64,000 nucleotides of DNA from Opitutaceae bacterium (GTDB lineage Bacteria; Verrucomicrobiota; Verrucomicrobiia; Opitutales; Opitutaceae). A program made the position numbers and the translations under genes. The notes beneath the pieces were generated by a model. The model searched no databases and was not told the origin of the DNA. It saw only the letters and a list, made by a program, of their open reading frames with translations. The stretch is from positions 62,001-126,000 of the forward strand of contig JAEUGW010000014.1 of NCBI GenBank assembly GCA_016795565.1, given 5' to 3'. Shown here piece after piece: positions 42,296 through 51,584 of this stretch; the first letter of the stretch is position 1; the number at the start of each line of letters is the position of its first letter.

Positions 42296-42874
42296 TTATT
42301 GCGGAAGCCGGCTCAGGCGGGCGATGACCGCCGGCAACAGCCGGTGCTCCGCCGCGTGCACCTTCGCCGTCAGGGTCTCGAGCGTGTCCTCCGGCTCCAC
42401 CGGCACGGACGCCTGCTCGATGATTTTCCCGGCATCCACCTCCCGCGTGACGTGGTGGACCGTGCAACCGGTGGCCTTCACCCCGGCGCGAAACGCCTGC
42501 CCGATGCCATCCAGCCCGGGGAACGCCGGCAGCAAACTCGGGTGCAGGTTGATGACCCGGCCCGCAAAGACGCCGAGGAACCTCGGCTTCACCACCCGCA
42601 TGAACCCGGCCAGCACGATCAGGTCGGCCCGGGCCGCCTGGATTGCCTCGATGAACCGGTCTTCCCCGGGCCCCTCCAGCTTCGTCCTGAACGGCGCGGG
42701 ATCAACAAAGGCGGCCGGCACACCGAAGCGCGCGCCCAGGGCGAGGATGCCCGCATCGGGCTGGTCCGACAAAATCTGCACCACCTGCGCCGCCCCCAAC
42801 CCACCCGCCTGTTGGGCCAGCAGGATGGCCTCCGCATTGCTGCCGCGGCCCGAGCCTAGGATGACGACGCGCAT
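42296..42874 (-). CDS. purN: Phosphoribosylglycinamide formyltransferase
   Basis: A 192-residue folate-dependent GAR transformylase of purine synthesis. VILGSGRGSNAEAI is the phosphate-binding N-terminus. VVKPRFLGVFAGRVINLHPSLLPAFPGLDGIGQA carries the catalytic Asn-His pair, and GCTVHHVTREVDAGKII the catalytic aspartate with its context. Started at the ATG at 42874, 8 bp after dnaJ. The same frame continues upstream through dnaJ in shadow. Confidence 0.95.
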   Translation of the reverse strand: MRVVILGSGRGSNAEAILLAQQAGGLGAAQVVQILSDQPDAGILALGARFGVPAAFVDPAPFRTKLEGPGEDRFIEAIQAARADLIVLAGFMRVVKPRFLGVFAGRVINLHPSLLPAFPGLDGIGQAFRAGVKATGCTVHHVTREVDAGKIIEQASVPVEPEDTLETLTAKVHAAEHRLLPAVIARLSRLPQ

Positions 42875-42882
42875 GGCCGGAC

Positions 42883-44049
42883 TCAGAAGAACTTCTTCGC
42901 CTTCTCGAAAAAGCCCTTGCTCATCGGCTCGTCGGTGTCGCCGCTGACCCGGCCGAATTCCTCGAGGATTTTTTTCTGCTCCGACGACAGGCTCGTCGGC
43001 ACCTCGACTTGCACGCGGATGAGCTGATCGCCGTGCGACCCGCCCCGCAGATGCGGCATGCCCCGCCCCTTCAAGCGGAACGTCGTGCCGGACTGCGTGC
43101 CGGCCGGGATCTTCAGGGACGCCTTGCCCGCCATCGTCGGCACATGGATGGTGCCACCGAGCGCGGCCAGGGTGAACTTGATCGGGATCTCGCAATGCAG
43201 GTCGTCTCCCTGCCGCTCGAAGATCTCGTGGTCCTTCACATGCACCACGATGTAGAGATCTCCGGCTTCGCCGCCCTGCGCGCCGGCCTCGCCGTTGCCG
43301 ACGGAGCGCAGCTTGTTGCCGGTGTCCACGCCGGCCGGGATCTTGACCTTGACCTTGGCGGTCTCGTTGACCCGGCCCTCGCCGTGGCACTTGGCGCAGG
43401 TCTTCTCAAATTTCTGGCCGGAGCCATGGCAGGTGGGGCAGGCCTGGCGCACATGAAAGAAACCGCGCGAGGTCGTCACCTGGCCGGCACCCCGGCAGGT
43501 CGGGCAGGTGGTTTTCTTCGAGCCCGGCTCGGCGCCGCTGCCATGGCAATGCCCGCAGGCCCCGAGCTTGCGGAAGGAAATCTCCTTCTCCACGCCGTGC
43601 GCCGCCTCCTCCAGCGTGATTTCCAGATCGTAGCGCAAATCCGAGCCGCGGCCGGCGCCGCCGCCATTGCCGTCGCCGCCGAAAAACTGGTCGAACATCC
43701 CGCCGCCGCCGCCCCCGCCCTGCTGGCCGAAGACCTCGCGGAAAATGTCGAACGGATCGTGGAAGCCGCCGCCGGCCCCGCCAAAGCCCCCGCCACCGCG
43801 CGGACCGCCGCCCTGCTGGAAGGCCGCATGGCCGTAGCGGTCATAGGCGGCGCGCTTGTCGGGATCCTTCAGCGCCTCGTAGGCTTCGGAGACCTTCTTG
43901 AACATCTCCTCCGCCTCCTTGTTTCCGGGATTCTTGTCCGGATGATACTGCACGGCCTTCTTGCGATAGGCCTTCTTCAAGTCCTCCTCGGTCGCGTTCT
44001 TCGCCACCCCGAGCAGTTCGTAATAATCCTGTTTTTGTCCGGCAGCCAT
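42883..44049 (-). CDS. dnaJ: Molecular chaperone DnaJ
   Basis: A 388-residue type I DnaJ. It has the J-domain with HPD at residues 36-38, a Gly/Phe-rich linker ([21 protein letters not shown]), four zinc-finger CxxCxGxG repeats from CGHCHGSG to CAKCHGEG, and the C-terminal substrate-binding domain ([22 protein letters not shown]). It stimulates DnaK ATPase and delivers substrates. It follows grpE by 4 bp; dnaK is not in the window. Confidence 0.97.
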   Translation of the reverse strand: MAAGQKQDYYELLGVAKNATEEDLKKAYRKKAVQYHPDKNPGNKEAEEMFKKVSEAYEALKDPDKRAAYDRYGHAAFQQGGGPRGGGGFGGAGGGFHDPFDIFREVFGQQGGGGGGGMFDQFFGGDGNGGGAGRGSDLRYDLEITLEEAAHGVEKEISFRKLGACGHCHGSGAEPGSKKTTCPTCRGAGQVTTSRGFFHVRQACPTCHGSGQKFEKTCAKCHGEGRVNETAKVKVKIPAGVDTGNKLRSVGNGEAGAQGGEAGDLYIVVHVKDHEIFERQGDDLHCEIPIKFTLAALGGTIHVPTMAGKASLKIPAGTQSGTTFRLKGRGMPHLRGGSHGDQLIRVQVEVPTSLSSEQKKILEEFGRVSGDTDEPMSKGFFEKAKKFF

Positions 44050-44053
44050 GGTG

Positions 44054-44623
44054 TCAGACTTGCGGCTCCTTGGCCGGGCCGCTGGACACCACCACGGAGG
44101 CCGGCCGCAGCAGGCGTCCGTTCAAGGTGTAGCCGGGACGCACCACCTGCATCACGTGTTCCTCGGCCACCTCGGCGCTGGGCTGGTGCGAGATGCATTC
44201 GTGGAAGTTCGGATCGAAGCGCTGGCCGTCGGGCTTGACCTCCTTGAGGCCATGGCGGCCGAGCGTGGTCTTGAGCTGCTCCTGCACGAGGGCGACCCCG
44301 TCCACGATGCCCTTGACCTCCGTCTGCTGCCGGGCCGCGGCCAGGCCGAGGCTCAGCGTGTCGATGATCGGGATCACGTCCTCCATCAGGCCGGAGGTGG
44401 CGAATTGCCGCAGCTCGTCCTTCTCCCGGAGCGTGCGCTTGCGGAAGTTCTCCAGGTCGGCCACGGCGCGCATGTAACGGTCGTAGTTGGCGGCCGCCTC
44501 CTTCTTGGCCGCAAGCAACTGCTCCTCGGGGCCGGCTGCGGCCGTGCTCGCGGCGGGCGCGACCTCGGGCGTCACCGGGGCGGGATTGGTGTTGGTGGCT
44601 TCGGTCTGGCTGGTTTCGCTCAT
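44054..44623 (-). CDS. grpE: Nucleotide exchange factor GrpE
   Basis: A 189-residue DnaK nucleotide exchange factor. It has a low-complexity Ala/Pro-rich N-terminus, then the long dimerisation helix ([26 protein letters not shown]) and the beta domain ending [26 protein letters not shown]. It heads the minus-strand grpE-dnaJ-purN-prmA run. No CIRCE element is obvious upstream. Confidence 0.96.
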   Translation of the reverse strand: MSETSQTEATNTNPAPVTPEVAPAASTAAAGPEEQLLAAKKEAAANYDRYMRAVADLENFRKRTLREKDELRQFATSGLMEDVIPIIDTLSLGLAAARQQTEVKGIVDGVALVQEQLKTTLGRHGLKEVKPDGQRFDPNFHECISHQPSAEVAEEHVMQVVRPGYTLNGRLLRPASVVVSSGPAKEPQV

Positions 44624-44653
44624 GAATGGAGGTGCGACGTTACCTGATTGTTT

Positions 44654-45613
44654 CTAACTTTCAAGCGAGCCAAATTTGTCCGTGACCAGCACGACCGCTT
44701 CCTCCCCGGCGGTGAACGCAAAGGCCCCCGCATGGGGCAGCAGCACGTTCCCGCCCACCCGCAGGGTGGCTCCGGCCGCGCTCAGGCTTCCCTCGACCAC
44801 CGAAAGGATGCGCGCCTGGTCGCCGGCCTCGAATGACAAGCGCTCGCCCGGGAGCAGGCGGTGCCGGGTGATGCGAAATTCGCGGCACTCCGCCAGCACG
44901 GCCACCTTGCCCGTCGGGCGCACGAGTTGCGGCGCGCCGGCGGTGTTCGCCTCCAGCGAGGCCATCGACTGCTCGACGTGCATCGCGCGCGGCTTGCCGT
45001 CCAGGCCGACCCGGCCCCAGTCGTAAACACGGTAGGTCGTGTCGGAGTTCTGCTGGATCTCGAGGATGAGGTTGCCGCCGTCGATCGCGTGCATGACGCC
45101 GCTGTGAATGAGGAGCGAATCCCCCGCCACCGTGGGCAGGCGGTGCACGAGCGACTCCGCCGTGTTGTCCTGCAGTGCCGCGCGGAACCGGCCCGCATCC
45201 ACGCCCGGCTTCAGCCCGGCCAGGACGGCGGCGCCAGGCTCGGCCCGGGCGACATACCAGTTCTCGGTCTTGGGCTCGCCCCCCAAGCGCGCCGCGATGC
45301 TGGCGGGCGGATGCACCTGCAGGCTGAGCCGTTCGCGGCAATCCAGCCACTTCACCAGGATGGGAAACGGCCGCTCCTTCGGCCATGCCGGTCCCATGAT
45401 GGTCGCCGTGTGCGCCGCGAGCACCTCCCGCAGCGATTGGCCCGCCCACGGACCGTTCGCGACCACCGACTGCGCCTCGGGCCGGTCAACCAGCTCCCAG
45501 CTTTCGCCGATCGGCGCGTTTCCGGGAAGTTTTCTCCCCAAAAAAGACTCTAGCGCCCGACCGCCCCAGACCCGTTCCTGATAGACTGGCTTGAAGATAA
45601 GAAATGGCGTCAT
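44654..45613 (-). CDS. manA: Class I mannose-6-phosphate isomerase
   Basis: A 319-residue zinc-dependent isomerase for fructose-6-phosphate and mannose-6-phosphate. VYQERVWGGRALESFLGRKLP, LSLQVHPPA (zinc Gln-His), KTENWYVARAEPGA and HSGVMHAIDGGNLILEIQQNSDTTYRVYDWGR match the short type I enzymes. A related but divergent protein lies in the uronate cluster (24408). It is divergent from ftsK with a 90-bp gap that should contain both promoters. Confidence 0.93.
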   Translation of the reverse strand: MTPFLIFKPVYQERVWGGRALESFLGRKLPGNAPIGESWELVDRPEAQSVVANGPWAGQSLREVLAAHTATIMGPAWPKERPFPILVKWLDCRERLSLQVHPPASIAARLGGEPKTENWYVARAEPGAAVLAGLKPGVDAGRFRAALQDNTAESLVHRLPTVAGDSLLIHSGVMHAIDGGNLILEIQQNSDTTYRVYDWGRVGLDGKPRAMHVEQSMASLEANTAGAPQLVRPTGKVAVLAECREFRITRHRLLPGERLSFEAGDQARILSVVEGSLSAAGATLRVGGNVLLPHAGAFAFTAGEEAVVLVTDKFGSLES

Positions 45614-45703
45614 TCGTTGGGCTTTAGTGGCTTGTGCAGATATTGGCGGGGGCTTTTACATTGACCCTCCGACCTGATGAACCTGCAATAAATTCCACTA
45701 CAA

Positions 45704-48163
45704 ATGGCCAAGGCAGAGAATTCAAATGCAAAGGCAAAGGACAAGGACTCCGTGTCCTTTGCAGGCCCGCAGCACCGTCCGCATTGGGTCGCCGCCGCCG
45801 CCTGCATGGCCGCCGGCCTCTATCTGATCGTGGCGCTGATTGATTTTGAGCCCGGCCAAAGCATCGAGCACACCACCAGTCCCACCAGCACGAATCTCTC
45901 CGGCGTCATCGGCGCGGAATACACCTGGTGGGCCTACCACCTGCTCGGCGCCGCTTCCTGGCTGATCCCGGCCTTCCTCCTGCGGATGGCCTACATCTAT
46001 CTGCGCAGCGCGCGCAGCCTCACCACCACCCGCCTCCTGGCCATCGTCTGCTGCCTGGTCTCCTTCTCCGCCCTGATGGCGATGCAAGAGACGGTCTTCA
46101 CCAATCAGGCCATCTTCACCGGCGGCCCCGGCGGCCTCCTCGGCGCGTTTCTCTACCAGACCCTCCTCAAGGACAGCCTCGGGGTCTTCGGCTCCGCCCT
46201 GATTTTTGGCACCGTCTATCTGCTCGGCTTCATCTTCATCTTCACACGCGACTTCATCGCGGACGTCGCCCGCCTGCTCAATGCCTTCACCGAGTGGCGC
46301 CAGCGGCGGGCCGCCCTGGCGGTCGCGCGGGCCGAGGAACTCCGCCAACGCCGTGCGGCGGCCGCCCAGGCGGCGGCCACCGCCAAGGCCGCGACGACCA
46401 TCACGCCCCCGAAAACCATTTCCCCCAAGAGCGCTGATCCCGTCGTCGAGCCCGCCAAGCCTGCGGTCACTCCGCCGCCCGCGAAAACGCTCCCGGCGGA
46501 AATCACCGAGCCCAAACCCCCGGCCCGCCCGCTCGTCAAGCCGCCGGAAGCGGCGGCCGAGCCCAAGCCCGCCGCCGTGGGCAAAATCGAGCTCAACATC
46601 GTCAAGCCGGAGGAGACCAAGAAAGCCAAGGTCGCCCTCCCGCAAAGCGACGACAAGAACTACGAGTTCCCGCCGCTCAAATTGCTGCGCGAGCAGGTGA
46701 AGGGCGACGGCACCAACTCCGAGGAGGAACACCGGCAGAACGCCGAGAATCTGCTCCGCATCCTCAAGGAATTCGGCGTCGAGGTCACGCTGGGCGAAAT
46801 CCATGTCGGCCCCGTCATCACCTGCTACGAGGTCGTGCCCGCCGCCGGCGTGCGCGTCGAGAAGATCTCGGGTCTGGACAAGAACATCGCCCTCGGCATG
46901 CGCGCCCAGTCGGTGCGCATCCTCGCCCCGATACCGGGCAAGGCCGCCGTCGGCGTCGAGGTGCCCAACCAGAAATCCACCCCGGTGGGCATGCGCGAGA
47001 TCCTCGAAAGCTCCGTCTGGAACGACGAGAAGCGCGAGCTGCCCATCGCCCTGGGCAAGGATGTCAGCGGCAAGCCCCTCATCTCCGACCTCACCAAGAT
47101 GCCGCACCTGCTCATCGCCGGCGCCACCGGCTCGGGCAAATCCGTCTGCATCAATTCCATTGTCGCCTCCATCCTCTACTCGAAGAGCCCGAAGGATGTC
47201 CGCCTCATCATGGTGGACCCGAAGGTTGTCGAGCTGAAGATATTCAATCCGCTGCCGCACATGCTCATCCCGGTGGTGACCGAGCCGAAAAAGGTGCCGG
47301 CCGCGCTGAAGATCCTTCTCAAGGAGATGGAGCGCCGCTACCAGGTCTTCGCCAAGGTCAACGTCCGCAACATCACCGGCTTCAACAACCGGAAGAAGGA
47401 AAAGCCGGAACCGCTGCCCCCGGAGCAGCAGGCCGAGTTGGACGGCGTGGTTGAGGAGGTCGAGATTCCGGAGCGCCTCCCCTACATCGTCGCCATCGTG
47501 GACGAGCTCGCCGACCTGATGATGGTCGCGCCCGCCGAGATCGAGACCTCCATCGCGCGCCTCGCCCAGCTGGCGCGCGCCGCCGGCATCCACCTCATCA
47601 TCGCCACGCAGCGCCCGTCGGTGAACGTCATCACCGGCGTCATCAAGGCCAACCTGCCCTCGCGCATCGCCTTCCAGGTCGCCTCCCAGGTGGATTCCCG
47701 CACCATCCTCGACGGCAAGGGGGCCGACACCCTCATCGGCCGCGGCGACATGCTCTTCTCGCCGCCCGGCACCTCCAAGCTGGTCCGCGCCCAGGGCGCC
47801 TTCGTGGCCGACGAGGAGGTCCAGAGCATCGTCGAGTTCCTCAAGCGCAACGGCCCGCCGCAATACGACCAGTCCGTCCAGCAGCAGATTGACCGCGCGG
47901 CCAAGGAGGACGAGGACGGCGAGGAGGGCGACGAGGACGAGGAGGGCGACCTCGGCGACGACAGCGCCCTGTTCCAGCAGGCGCTCGATGTGCTCAAGTC
48001 CACCAAGCGCGCCTCCACCTCGATGATCCAGCGCCGCCTGCGCATCGGCTACAACCGCGCCGCCCGCATCATGGACCTCATGGAGGACAAGGGCATCGTC
48101 GGCCCGGAGAATGGCTCGTCACCGCGCGAGATCCTGATCGACCTCGACACCTACCAGCCCTGA
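45704..48163 (+). CDS. ftsK: DNA translocase FtsK/SpoIIIE
   Basis: An 819-residue septal DNA pump. The N-terminus has about four transmembrane helices (residues 25-180). A Pro/Ala/Lys-rich linker runs to about 310, followed by the alpha and RecA-like beta domains. Walker A is GATGSGKSV near residue 473 and Walker B IVAIVDELADLMM near 595. The C-terminal winged-helix gamma domain (FQQALDVLKSTKRASTSMIQRRLRIGYNRAARIMDLME) binds the orienting sequences. An acidic stretch separates motor and gamma. It aids chromosome segregation at division. The RodZ-like gene follows. Confidence 0.96.
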   Translation: MAKAENSNAKAKDKDSVSFAGPQHRPHWVAAAACMAAGLYLIVALIDFEPGQSIEHTTSPTSTNLSGVIGAEYTWWAYHLLGAASWLIPAFLLRMAYIYLRSARSLTTTRLLAIVCCLVSFSALMAMQETVFTNQAIFTGGPGGLLGAFLYQTLLKDSLGVFGSALIFGTVYLLGFIFIFTRDFIADVARLLNAFTEWRQRRAALAVARAEELRQRRAAAAQAAATAKAATTITPPKTISPKSADPVVEPAKPAVTPPPAKTLPAEITEPKPPARPLVKPPEAAAEPKPAAVGKIELNIVKPEETKKAKVALPQSDDKNYEFPPLKLLREQVKGDGTNSEEEHRQNAENLLRILKEFGVEVTLGEIHVGPVITCYEVVPAAGVRVEKISGLDKNIALGMRAQSVRILAPIPGKAAVGVEVPNQKSTPVGMREILESSVWNDEKRELPIALGKDVSGKPLISDLTKMPHLLIAGATGSGKSVCINSIVASILYSKSPKDVRLIMVDPKVVELKIFNPLPHMLIPVVTEPKKVPAALKILLKEMERRYQVFAKVNVRNITGFNNRKKEKPEPLPPEQQAELDGVVEEVEIPERLPYIVAIVDELADLMMVAPAEIETSIARLAQLARAAGIHLIIATQRPSVNVITGVIKANLPSRIAFQVASQVDSRTILDGKGADTLIGRGDMLFSPPGTSKLVRAQGAFVADEEVQSIVEFLKRNGPPQYDQSVQQQIDRAAKEDEDGEEGDEDEEGDLGDDSALFQQALDVLKSTKRASTSMIQRRLRIGYNRAARIMDLMEDKGIVGPENGSSPREILIDLDTYQP

Positions 48164-48212
48164 GCCGCGATTAGACTTTCAAAAACCCGCCAAACCCACT
48201 TAACCAATCCCC

Positions 48213-48950
48213 ATGCAGACCATCGGCGAAAGGCTCGAGGAGGCGCGCAAGCGCAAGGGCATCTCCATCCGTGAAGCGGCGGAGTCCACCAAGATTCGCA
48301 GCGACTACCTGCAGAAATTCGAGGCCAACACCTTCGACGCCGGCCTGCCCCCGCTCTACGTGCGGGGTTTCCTGCGCTCCTATGCGCGCTTCCTGGACCT
48401 CGACCCCGACCGCATCGTCAGCGACTTCGACTCCTCGGCCGGCCGCGAGGGCAAGCCGGCCCGCCGGGAAAACCGCGAGGGTTATGGCCGGGTTGATTTC
48501 AACGAGTCGGCCCGCGCGACCGACGGCGGCGAACCCGCGGCCAACGGCGGGCGCTCCGCGCAGGACCAGGCCGTGATGCTGAAGTTCGCCCTGCTGGGCG
48601 GCGGCGCGCTCGTCGCGGTGATCATCATCATCCTGCTTTTCAAGGTCCTGTTCGGCGGCACCCCCGCCAAGCCCGCGACGACGGCGTCGGGCCCCGCGCC
48701 CACCGTCCAGGCCGAGGCCGCGCAGACGCTCACGCTCACGGCCATCGACGCCACCCGCGTCAAGGTCGTGCAGGACCTCGACGGCACCATCCTCTTCAAC
48801 GGCTCCCTCGCCCGCGCCGAGACCAAATCCTTCAAGAAGCAGGGCAAGCTCCTCATCACCGTTGAGGCCGGCAAGAACCTCCGCATGGAGGTCAACGGCC
48901 GCAACTATCCCGTGCCCCTCGACGGCTACGGCCGCTTCGCCCTCGACTGA
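48213..48950 (+). CDS. RodZ-like HTH membrane protein
   Basis: A 245-residue protein with the RodZ plan: an N-terminal HTH (IGERLEEARKRKGISIREAAESTKIRSDYLQKFE, residues 4-38), a LPPLYVRGFLRSYARFLDLDPDRI segment, a charged linker, one transmembrane helix (FALLGGGALVAVIIIILLFKVLF) and a C-terminal DUF4115-like beta domain (LTAIDATRVKVVQDLDGTILFNGSLARAETKSFKKQGK). RodZ links MreB to the membrane for rod shape. It lies 49 bp after ftsK. Confidence 0.88.
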   Translation: MQTIGERLEEARKRKGISIREAAESTKIRSDYLQKFEANTFDAGLPPLYVRGFLRSYARFLDLDPDRIVSDFDSSAGREGKPARRENREGYGRVDFNESARATDGGEPAANGGRSAQDQAVMLKFALLGGGALVAVIIIILLFKVLFGGTPAKPATTASGPAPTVQAEAAQTLTLTAIDATRVKVVQDLDGTILFNGSLARAETKSFKKQGKLLITVEAGKNLRMEVNGRNYPVPLDGYGRFALD

Positions 48951-48961
48951 GCGGGCCGGAT

Positions 48962-49485
48962 TGTGGGCGGGGTGCCCTCACCCCGCGGACCATAAGCTAC
49001 GAAAGCCGGATGGCATTGATTTCACCCTGCCACGGCCATTCTGAAGAGTTGGCGACCAGCCCTTGGCGCACGGGATTATCCCGGACGTAGCGCCATTTCT
49101 CCTCATAGGATTTTTCATTGCGCAGGATGTGATCAAACGTGTCGGCCTGCCAAACTGGAGGCTTGAGCTTAAATTCGCGCATCAGTCGGCGCGACGAAAC
49201 CGACTTCCACATCTTGTGCCACTCGGATCTCGGTTTTGCTTCGCGGGCCGGCACCGCAAAGAAATGCACGTGATCCGGCATGATCACGAAACGTCCGACA
49301 AACCAACCATCATGCACGGCTGAGCGCGTCCAGATGCCACTCAGTTCATCAAATGCGGGTTGGCACGCCAAAACCGGGTGCCGCCCCTCAATACACGCCG
49401 TAAAGAAATAGCGCGGATTTTTGTCGAAGGGTTGAACGTGCGGCAGGTGCATGCTGCTTCGCGGGGTGAAGGCACCCCGCCCACA
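48962..49485. mobile_element. RAYT transposase gene flanked by inverted REP palindromes
   Basis: The transposase gene is bracketed by 26-bp inverted repeats at 48962-48987 and 49460-49485, differing at one position. Each repeat is itself a hairpin (GCGGGGTG and CACCCCGC around CCCT or the equivalent). This is the layout expected of a REP-associated tyrosine transposase with its own REP pair. Confidence 0.88.
48997..49452 (-). CDS. REP-associated tyrosine transposase (RAYT)
   Basis: A 151-residue Y1 transposase of the IS200/IS605-like superfamily. FVIMPDHVHFFAV supplies the HUH motif (H-x-H after MPD), and the catalytic tyrosine is probably that of KSYEEKWRYVRDNPVRQGL. RYFFTACIEGRHPVL matches the RAYT start. 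Domesticated RAYTs mobilise REP/REPIN sequences as single strands. The REP palindromes on both sides point to an intact unit. Other REP-like repeats in the window differ in sequence, so it may not mobilise them. Confidence 0.92.
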   Translation of the reverse strand: MHLPHVQPFDKNPRYFFTACIEGRHPVLACQPAFDELSGIWTRSAVHDGWFVGRFVIMPDHVHFFAVPAREAKPRSEWHKMWKSVSSRRLMREFKLKPPVWQADTFDHILRNEKSYEEKWRYVRDNPVRQGLVANSSEWPWQGEINAIRLS

Positions 49486-49494
49486 CCGCGGCTC

Positions 49495-50073
49495 TTACCG
49501 CCGCAGCGCCACCGGCGGCCCGAGCACCTCGCGCAGGATGAACGCCCGGCGCAAGGCCGCGGGATCACGCAAGTCATCCAGCACGGTGGAACGGGCGAGC
49601 GACCGCGCCGTCGTCGAGTGGTCGGCCGTCGCCGCCTCGTAGCGCGCCCGCTTCTGGGCCGCGAGCTTCATCTGCTCGGCCTCCTGCAACCTCGCGGCCA
49701 GCGCCGCCTGCTCCTCGAGGATCTCGGCCTGGCGCTGCGCCTCCACCGCCGTCAGGCCCCGGCGCGGCACCGGCGGCGTCGGCGTGACCACGACCTCGCG
49801 CACCAACGGTGGCTCGTCCGGCGCAGCCAGCGGCGGCGTCGGCTGCTCGGTCGGATAGCCCTTGGCCCGCTCGGCGATCTTGCGCTGGATCTCCTCGCGG
49901 ATCTTGCGCGTCCGCTCGGCCAGCTCGGGATCGTCAAAGGTTTCCTCCTGGTGCGGCGCAGGCTCCTCGTCACCGCCCTTGCCCTTGGTGATGGCTTTCC
50001 ACAGCTGGGCCAGCACGGTGAAGATGATCACCGCGGCCCAGACGTTATCGAGAAGCCAGTTGATCACTTTCAT
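49495..50073 (-). CDS. Hypothetical membrane-anchored coiled-coil protein
   Basis: A 192-residue protein. One N-terminal transmembrane helix (INWLLDNVWAAVIIFTVLAQLW) precedes a charged segment (ELAERTRKIREEIQRKIAERAKG), a Pro-rich linker, and a long Ala/Glu-rich helix (VEAQRQAEILEEQAALAARLQEAEQMKLAAQKRARYEA) likely to form a coiled coil. I do not recognise the family. It follows floA by 30 bp in the same direction, so it may belong to the NfeD/flotillin membrane system. Confidence 0.75.
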   Translation of the reverse strand: MKVINWLLDNVWAAVIIFTVLAQLWKAITKGKGGDEEPAPHQEETFDDPELAERTRKIREEIQRKIAERAKGYPTEQPTPPLAAPDEPPLVREVVVTPTPPVPRRGLTAVEAQRQAEILEEQAALAARLQEAEQMKLAAQKRARYEAATADHSTTARSLARSTVLDDLRDPAALRRAFILREVLGPPVALRR

Positions 50074-50103
50074 GGCGGGTAAACGGCGCTGTCCGGCCCC
50101 GGG

Positions 50104-51108
50104 TTATTTCTTGCCTTCCGGGTGGGCGATCGAGCCGCGCATGGCCGTGTCGGCCTGCACGTTCTCCATCTTGTAGTAATCCATCACGCCCAGCTTGCCC
50201 TGGCGGAAGGCCTCGGCCATCGCGCGCGGCACCTCGGCCTGCGCGCGCACGACCTCGGCCTGCATCTCCTGCACTTTGGCCTTCATCTCCTGCTCGAGCG
50301 CCACAGCGGCGGCGCGGCGGATTTCCGCCTGCGCCTGGGCCATGTTCTTGTTGGCCTCGGCCTGCGACTCCTGGAGCTTGGCACCGACGTTCTCGCCCAC
50401 GTCCACGTCGGCGATGTCGATCGAGAGGATCTCATACGCCGTGCCGACGTCGAGGCCGCGCGCGAGCACGGTCTTGGAAATGCTGTCCGGGTTCTCCAGC
50501 ACGACCTTGTAGGTCTCGGCCGCGCCGATGGTGGTCACGATGCCCTCGCCCACGCGGGCGATGATCGTCTCCTCCTTGGCGCCGCCGACGAAGCGGGTGA
50601 GATTGGTGCGCACGGTGACGCGCGCCTTCACCTTCACCTGGATGCCGTCCTTGGCCACGCCGTCGATCGTGGTGCGGCCGCCCTCGGGATTGGGGCAGTC
50701 AATGACCTTGGGATCGACGGAGGTGCGGACCGCCTCGACGACGCTCTTGCCCGAGCCCTTGGTGGCAAGGTCGATGGCGCAAGCGCGGTCCCAGTTCAGC
50801 TCGATGCCGGCCTTCTGGGCGGCGATGAGCGCCTGCACGGTCGGCACCACGTTGCCACCCGCCTGGAAGTGCGAGGCGATCTGGTCGGCGCTGAGCTCGA
50901 TGCCGGCGCGCACCGCAGTGATGCGGGCGTCCACCACCAGCCCGTAGGGGATGCTGGCGAGCTTCATGGCGATCAGCTTCGAGATGGAGACCGGGGCGCC
51001 GTTGAACAGCGCCCGGACCCAGGCGCCGACCAGGCTGAAGACGAGTCCGGCGAAAAACAGGACGATGATGCCGCCGATGACAATTGCGGTGATGAACAAG
51101 CCACTCAT
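50104..51108 (-). CDS. floA: Flotillin-like protein FloA
   Basis: A 334-residue membrane scaffold protein of the UPF0365/FloA type. An N-terminal hydrophobic hairpin ([27 protein letters not shown]) is followed by the PHB domain and a helical, Gln/Glu/Ala-rich region ([42 protein letters not shown]). FloA organises functional membrane microdomains. It overlaps the upstream short NfeD gene by 4 bp (ATGA) and is the third gene of the NfeD operon. Confidence 0.94.
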   Translation of the reverse strand: MSGLFITAIVIGGIIVLFFAGLVFSLVGAWVRALFNGAPVSISKLIAMKLASIPYGLVVDARITAVRAGIELSADQIASHFQAGGNVVPTVQALIAAQKAGIELNWDRACAIDLATKGSGKSVVEAVRTSVDPKVIDCPNPEGGRTTIDGVAKDGIQVKVKARVTVRTNLTRFVGGAKEETIIARVGEGIVTTIGAAETYKVVLENPDSISKTVLARGLDVGTAYEILSIDIADVDVGENVGAKLQESQAEANKNMAQAQAEIRRAAAVALEQEMKAKVQEMQAEVVRAQAEVPRAMAEAFRQGKLGVMDYYKMENVQADTAMRGSIAHPEGKK

Positions 51109-51584
51109 GAGGAGGTTGGGTTATGGGTTACGGTTAAACGGAAATTATCGAGGCCGGTGACGCGCACGGACACGCCCTTGGCGAGGTAGCCGGACTGCGA
51201 GAACGCCTCATAGCGCCGGCCGTTCAAGCTGACATAACCGCTCGGCGCAAGCGGCGTGATGGTCTCGCCCAGCTGGTCGATCACCGCCGCCAAGTCGGCC
51301 ACAGCCGGCTGACTGGTGCCCTCCACCGTGGCCTGCATCGAGAGCGTCCTGGCCAGCTTCGTCCGGGGCAGCACCACAAACTCGATGTAAAGCGTCACGC
51401 CCAGCAACCCGCCGCCGCAAAGCAGCGCGAGCATGCCCCCGCTCGAACCGTAGAGACTGAAAGCGGTCACCACCCCCGCGATAATCGACAGCCCGCCGAC
51501 GATGCCCACGATCATGCCCGGCACGAACACTTCAATCGCCAGCAGCAGGATGCCCGCGAGAAACAGGACGATGATGGTCGTCAT
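51105..51584 (-). CDS. NfeD-like short membrane protein
   Basis: A 159-residue protein with three or four transmembrane helices ([36 protein letters not shown] and following) and a C-terminal OB-fold NfeD domain ([40 protein letters not shown]). It lacks the protease domain of its neighbour. ATGA overlaps link it to both the long NfeD gene and floA, so all three are translationally coupled. Confidence 0.9.
   Translation of the reverse strand: MTTIIVLFLAGILLLAIEVFVPGMIVGIVGGLSIIAGVVTAFSLYGSSGGMLALLCGGGLLGVTLYIEFVVLPRTKLARTLSMQATVEGTSQPAVADLAAVIDQLGETITPLAPSGYVSLNGRRYEAFSQSGYLAKGVSVRVTGLDNFRLTVTHNPTSS

Noticed and set aside
45722..47863. 713-codon minus-strand frame opposite ftsK
   Set aside because: ftsK is unambiguous; the frame is its complement.
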